Shown here piece after piece: positions 5,484-8,134 of a DNA stretch of 8,134 nucleotides (position 1 is its first letter; the number at the start of each line of letters is the position of its first letter). The stretch comes from Candidatus Omnitrophota bacterium (lineage in GTDB: Bacteria; Ratteibacteria; UBA8468; B48-G9; JAFGKM01): NCBI GenBank assembly GCA_023818785.1, contig JAMWCO010000057.1:1-8134 (forward strand). The letters are read 5' to 3'. A program made the position numbers and the translations under genes. Under the pieces are notes generated by a model. The model worked only from the letters and a program-made list of their open reading frames with translations. It was not told where the DNA came from and ran no database searches.

Positions 5484-6578
5484 ATGAAATTTAAATTCCC
5501 TCAACCAAATGTGAAGGAGTTTATAAGTGTCTTGTTGAGAAAGGATAAAGGGGAAAGAATCCATTCTGCTGAACTTCATATAGATAAAGAGATTTTAAGA
5601 TTTTTATGGGAAGATTATTTTGGTGAGAAATGGATTGAACCTAATGATTATGAAACACAGAAAAAAACAATTGAGAATATTGTAAAAATTTATTATAAAC
5701 TTGGATTTGATACAATAAGATTGAGTTCAGATTTCAGATTTTCTTCAAATTTAAAATTTGATTTAGTAAAAAAAGAAACTTCTGATACTGCTTTTCTTTC
5801 AAGAGGCAAAAGAATATGGGCTGATGAACACGAAGGATTAATAAAAAACTTAAATGATTTTGAAAATTATATCTGGCCGGATCCAGACAAAGTTGATAGA
5901 TGGGTCTTTGAATATTTAAATGAAATTTTACCAGAAAATATGGGAATTTTTTTATCTATTTCTCAAGGAATTTTTGAAACAGTTATGTTTTTATTTGGAT
6001 TTGAGAATCTATGCTATTTTATTTATGATAATGAAGAACTTGTAAGAAAGACAACTGAAAAGGTTGGTGAAATAATTTATAATACAACTAAGAAATTTAT
6101 TAAGATTGAAAAAATTATTGGGATATTTCAGGGAGATGATATGGGATTTAAAACACAGACATTACTTCCTCCAGAATTTTTAAAAAATTATATACTTTCA
6201 TGGCATAAAAAACTTGCAGAACTTGCTCATAAAAATGGGAAAGTTTACATTTTACATTCATGTGGAAATATTGAATCATTGATGGATTTCCTAATAGAGG
6301 AAGTAAAAATTGATGCAAAACATTCATTTGAAGATGAAATTTTGCCAGTTTGGAAATTTAAAGAAAAATATGGAAATAAAATTGGGATTATTGGAGGTGT
6401 TGATGTTGGTAAATTATCTACATTAAAGGAAAATGAATTGAGAAAATATATAAGAGAAATACTTGAAAAATGTTCTGGCTCTGGATATATACTTGGTTCT
6501 GGAAATTCTATAGCAAATTATGTACCACCTAAAAATTTTTTAATAATGCTTCAAGAGGGTTATAGTTTTAAAATTTAG
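5484..6578 (+). CDS. URO-D/MtaA-like family protein, GSGNS subfamily (copy 1)
   Basis: This 364-residue TIM-barrel protein belongs to the uroporphyrinogen decarboxylase/corrinoid methyltransferase superfamily. Recognisable points are RIHSAELHID at 25-34, FQGDDMGFKT at 215-224, AHKNGKVYILHSCGN at 248-262 (His258, Cys260), IDAKHSFEDEILPVW at 276-290, GGVDVGKL at 304-311 and GSGNSIANY at 338-346. It lacks the RQAGR motif of true heme-pathway HemE. In MtaA/MtbA enzymes a HxC pair plus a later Cys bind zinc for methyl transfer from a corrinoid protein to a thiol. Here the later position reads GSGNS, although Cys330 lies nearby. No corrinoid protein is visible, so substrate and reaction are unknown, and methyl transfer is only a family-level guess. 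The gene overlaps its paralogue tail to tail by 11 bp. Confidence 0.9.
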   Translation: MKFKFPQPNVKEFISVLLRKDKGERIHSAELHIDKEILRFLWEDYFGEKWIEPNDYETQKKTIENIVKIYYKLGFDTIRLSSDFRFSSNLKFDLVKKETSDTAFLSRGKRIWADEHEGLIKNLNDFENYIWPDPDKVDRWVFEYLNEILPENMGIFLSISQGIFETVMFLFGFENLCYFIYDNEELVRKTTEKVGEIIYNTTKKFIKIEKIIGIFQGDDMGFKTQTLLPPEFLKNYILSWHKKLAELAHKNGKVYILHSCGNIESLMDFLIEEVKIDAKHSFEDEILPVWKFKEKYGNKIGIIGGVDVGKLSTLKENELRKYIREILEKCSGSGYILGSGNSIANYVPPKNFLIMLQEGYSFKI

Positions 6579-7659
6579 AATATCTCATTCCTTCATCAAG
6601 CATAATTAAGTAATTTTCAACTGGAATATAATTTGCAATTGAATTCCCACTTCCCAAAGCATATCTATAAGGCATACATTTATTAAGTATCCCTCTTACA
6701 TATTTTCTTAAATTTACCTCATCAAAAGTAGTAAGTTTATTTACATCAACACCACCTAAAACAGCAATCTTATCTCCAAACTTCTCTTTAAATTCCCATA
6801 CAGGTAAAATCTCATCTTGAAAAGAGTGAAAAGCGTCTATCTTAACATTATAAATAAAATCATCAATAACATTTAAAATATTGCCGCAACAATGAAACCA
6901 GTACATCTTCCCATTTTTATGTGCAATCTCTACATATTTTTTATGCCATGGAATAACAAGTTTTCTTAAATGTTCTGGAGATAAAAAGGTAGAAGTTTTA
7001 AATCCAAGGTCATCTCCTTGAAAAAATCCTTCAACATTTTCTATTTCTATAACATTTTTATAAAATTCATATATAATCTCCCCTACTCTATTAAAAACAC
7101 CTTCAACAAGAGAAAAATCATCTACTATTAAATAACTCATATTTTCAAATCCAAGCAAAGTTTCACTACTTATTTCAAAAACACCACTACTTGGACATAC
7201 CAACATTTTCATTCCTTCAGGTAAGTTTTTTGATGCAATTTCATATATTGAATAATCAATTTCTTCTTTTTTAGGCCATGGATATTTTTCAAAATCTTCC
7301 CAGTTTTTTATCATTCCCACTCTTTCCTCTACCCATTCTCTTTCTCCTTTTGACAATATTGCTGTATCTTTTGTTCTCCTTGATTTACCAGAAAAAGAAA
7401 TTCCACCTGCAATTCTTACATAATCATAACCAAGTTTATACCAGAAGTTAATCTCTTGTTTTATATATTTTTCTTTATTTTCTTCTGAATAATCAACCCA
7501 TTTTTCTCCAAAATATTTTTCTGTAATATATTTTTTAACTTCATAATCCATCAAAAGTTCTACAAAATGGACTCTATCTGCTTTCTTTTCTCCTAAAAGA
7601 ACTTTTTTAAAATTTTCAAAATTAGGACTTGGTCTTTTTAAACGAACTCCCACATTCAT
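6568..7659 (-). CDS. URO-D/MtaA-like family protein, GSGNS subfamily (copy 2)
   Basis: This 363-residue paralogue of the converging gene is alignable end to end with it and identical at perhaps half the positions by eye. The shared landmarks are RVHFVELLMD at 29-38, FQGDDLGFKT at 213-222, AHKNGKMYWFHCCGN at 246-260 (His256, Cys257, Cys258), IDAFHSFQDEILPVW at 274-288, GGVDVNKL at 302-309 and GSGNSIANY at 336-344. Cys328 matches Cys330 of copy 1. RQAGR is again absent, so this is not HemE. The start at 7659 has a very strong Shine-Dalgarno, GGAGGAGG at 7664-7671, unlike the leaderless copy 1. Upstream on the same strand are a hairpin, tRNA-Ser and yggS, possibly one transcript. The function is unknown, and the reasoning on metal ligands is the same as for copy 1. 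Confidence 0.9.
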   Translation of the reverse strand: MNVGVRLKRPSPNFENFKKVLLGEKKADRVHFVELLMDYEVKKYITEKYFGEKWVDYSEENKEKYIKQEINFWYKLGYDYVRIAGGISFSGKSRRTKDTAILSKGEREWVEERVGMIKNWEDFEKYPWPKKEEIDYSIYEIASKNLPEGMKMLVCPSSGVFEISSETLLGFENMSYLIVDDFSLVEGVFNRVGEIIYEFYKNVIEIENVEGFFQGDDLGFKTSTFLSPEHLRKLVIPWHKKYVEIAHKNGKMYWFHCCGNILNVIDDFIYNVKIDAFHSFQDEILPVWEFKEKFGDKIAVLGGVDVNKLTTFDEVNLRKYVRGILNKCMPYRYALGSGNSIANYIPVENYLIMLDEGMRYSKF

Positions 7660-7678
7660 TTTCCCTCCTCCTTTCCCA

Positions 7679-7701
7679 TTTTCCGAACCGGGTTCGGAAA
7701 A
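7679..7701. promoter_or_regulatory. Perfect GC-rich hairpin between tRNA-Ser and the URO-D-like gene
   Basis: TTTTCCGAACC (7679-7689) and GGTTCGGAAAA (7691-7701) are exact reverse complements around a single G. As RNA this makes a stem of nine or more pairs with a tight loop. On the minus strand a run of T precedes the stem (right after the tRNA) and A bases follow it. It therefore does not have the form of an intrinsic terminator in that direction, and no T-run follows it on the + strand either. It could be a processing or stability element, a DNA site for a dimeric protein, or a poor terminator. Confidence 0.6.
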
Positions 7702-7705
7702 AAGA

Positions 7706-7795
7706 CGGAGAGGGAGGGATTTGAACCCCCGTCCACTCTTTTGTAGTGGAAACCGATTTCGAGTCGGCCGCTTTCGTCCACTCAGCCACCTCTCC
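7706..7795 (-). tRNA. tRNA-Ser (anticodon CGA)
   Basis: Read on the minus strand this is a class II tRNA. The acceptor is GGAGAGG/CCTCTCC. A D arm is present, and the anticodon arm GCCGA-CTCGAAA-TCGGT gives anticodon CGA, which reads UCG. The long variable arm has stem CCACT/AGTGG, the hallmark of tRNA-Ser/Leu. The T arm is GGGGG-TTCAAAT-CCCTC. The discriminator is G, as in tRNA-Ser, and the CCA is not encoded. Its 5' end lies only 4 bp after the yggS stop codon, which leaves no room for a separate promoter outside the yggS coding region. Confidence 0.95.
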
Positions 7796-7799
7796 TTTT

Positions 7800-8134
7800 T
7801 TAAGTTCTTGGGCCAAAAATTCCAGTTCCTATCCTTATTATATTTGCTCCTTCTTCAATTGCTATCTTCCATGTATCTGTCATTCCCATTGATAAGTATT
7901 TCATTTCAACATTTGACAAGTTTAAATTTTTAAATTTTTCAAATAAATTTTTTGTTAATCTAAAATAAGGTCTAATATCTTCTGTATTTTTAACAACTGG
8001 TCCCATGGTCATAAGTCCTTCTATTTTTATATTATCAAGTTTTGAAATTTCATAAATTAATTTTTCTGTATCTTCAGGTAAAACTCCTGATTTCTGAGAT
8101 TCATTACCACTATTTATTTCAATTAAAACAGGAT
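7800..8134 (-). CDS. yggS: YggS/PLPBP pyridoxal-phosphate homeostasis protein, C-terminal part
   Basis: The frame is open from the window edge to a TAA at 7800-7802, so the last 110 residues are seen and the N-terminal half with the PLP-binding lysine is missing. The fragment starts with PVLIEINSGNESQKSGV, the conserved barrel strand and loop of the family. It contains GLMTMGP, then an RPYFRLTKNLFEKF helix, and ends with LSMGMTDTWKIAIEEGANIIRIGTGIFGPR, the phosphate-binding end of PLPBP proteins. Proteins of this fold-type III family bind PLP without known enzymatic activity and keep vitamin B6 and amino acid pools balanced in the cytoplasm. The gene is followed after 4 bp by tRNA-Ser on the same strand, so the two are probably co-transcribed. 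Confidence 0.95.
   Translation of the reverse strand, partial: PVLIEINSGNESQKSGVLPEDTEKLIYEISKLDNIKIEGLMTMGPVVKNTEDIRPYFRLTKNLFEKFKNLNLSNVEMKYLSMGMTDTWKIAIEEGANIIRIGTGIFGPRT

Noticed and set aside
5484..7659. Heme-pathway uroporphyrinogen decarboxylase (hemE)
   Set aside because: Both proteins lack the N-terminal RQAGR motif and show the HxCGN and GSGNS landmarks of a different subfamily. No other heme genes are nearby.
7622..7933. Open frames crossing tRNA-Ser on both strands (7622-7816 minus and 7721-7933 plus)
   Set aside because: They are translations of the tRNA and the ends of neighbouring genes. The tRNA cloverleaf and the yggS frame explain these bases.

Overview
The window comes from an AT-rich bacterial genome (roughly 30% GC by eye). 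It uses the standard code, Shine-Dalgarno starts and sigma-70-type promoters. The organism cannot be named from the sequence. The two URO-D-like proteins belong to a GSGNS-type subfamily that I associate, from memory, with Planctomycetes/Lentisphaerae/Omnitrophica-type and other uncultured lineages, so an uncultured low-GC bacterium is my best guess (low confidence).

Positions 1-3640 (minus strand) hold a compact assimilatory sulfate operon. In order of transcription: an Rrf2-family Fe-S-type regulator, APS reductase (cysH), ATP sulfurylase (sat), a PiT-family permease that is probably a CysP-type sulfate importer, and the N-terminal part of a JAMM/MPN metallopeptidase cut by the window edge. 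The last two junctions are ATGA overlaps. A near-consensus promoter lies in front of the regulator, with a 7+7 bp inverted repeat directly downstream of the -10 box that looks like its autoregulatory operator. Together the genes would import sulfate, activate it to APS and reduce it to sulfite. The JAMM protein suggests a carrier-protein route of sulfur delivery or cysteine synthesis just outside the window. No sulfite reductase is visible.

Positions 3641-4217 are non-coding but structured. They contain an intact tRNA-Gly(CCC) on the minus strand with its own promoter. A tandem repeat of about 128 bp lies on its 3' side, each unit ending in a copy of the tRNA 3' end. On the 5' side lies a degenerate remnant of the tRNA ends plus promoter. 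Positions 4067-4129 show nothing I recognise.

Positions 4218-5438 hold a stand-alone double-PAS protein (+) and an unrecognised 135-residue protein (-), whose stop codons abut with no spacer. A 45-bp gap then separates that protein from a divergent URO-D-like gene. The gap has overlapping -10 boxes on the two strands and apparently gives the + gene a leaderless start.

Positions 5484-7659 contain two diverged URO-D/MtaA-like paralogues arranged tail to tail with an 11-bp overlap. Upstream of the second, on the same minus strand, lie tRNA-Ser(CGA) (7706-7795) and the 3' part of a YggS/PLPBP gene (7800-8134). A perfect hairpin sits between the tRNA and the URO-D-like gene. YggS, tRNA-Ser and the URO-D-like gene may share one transcript.
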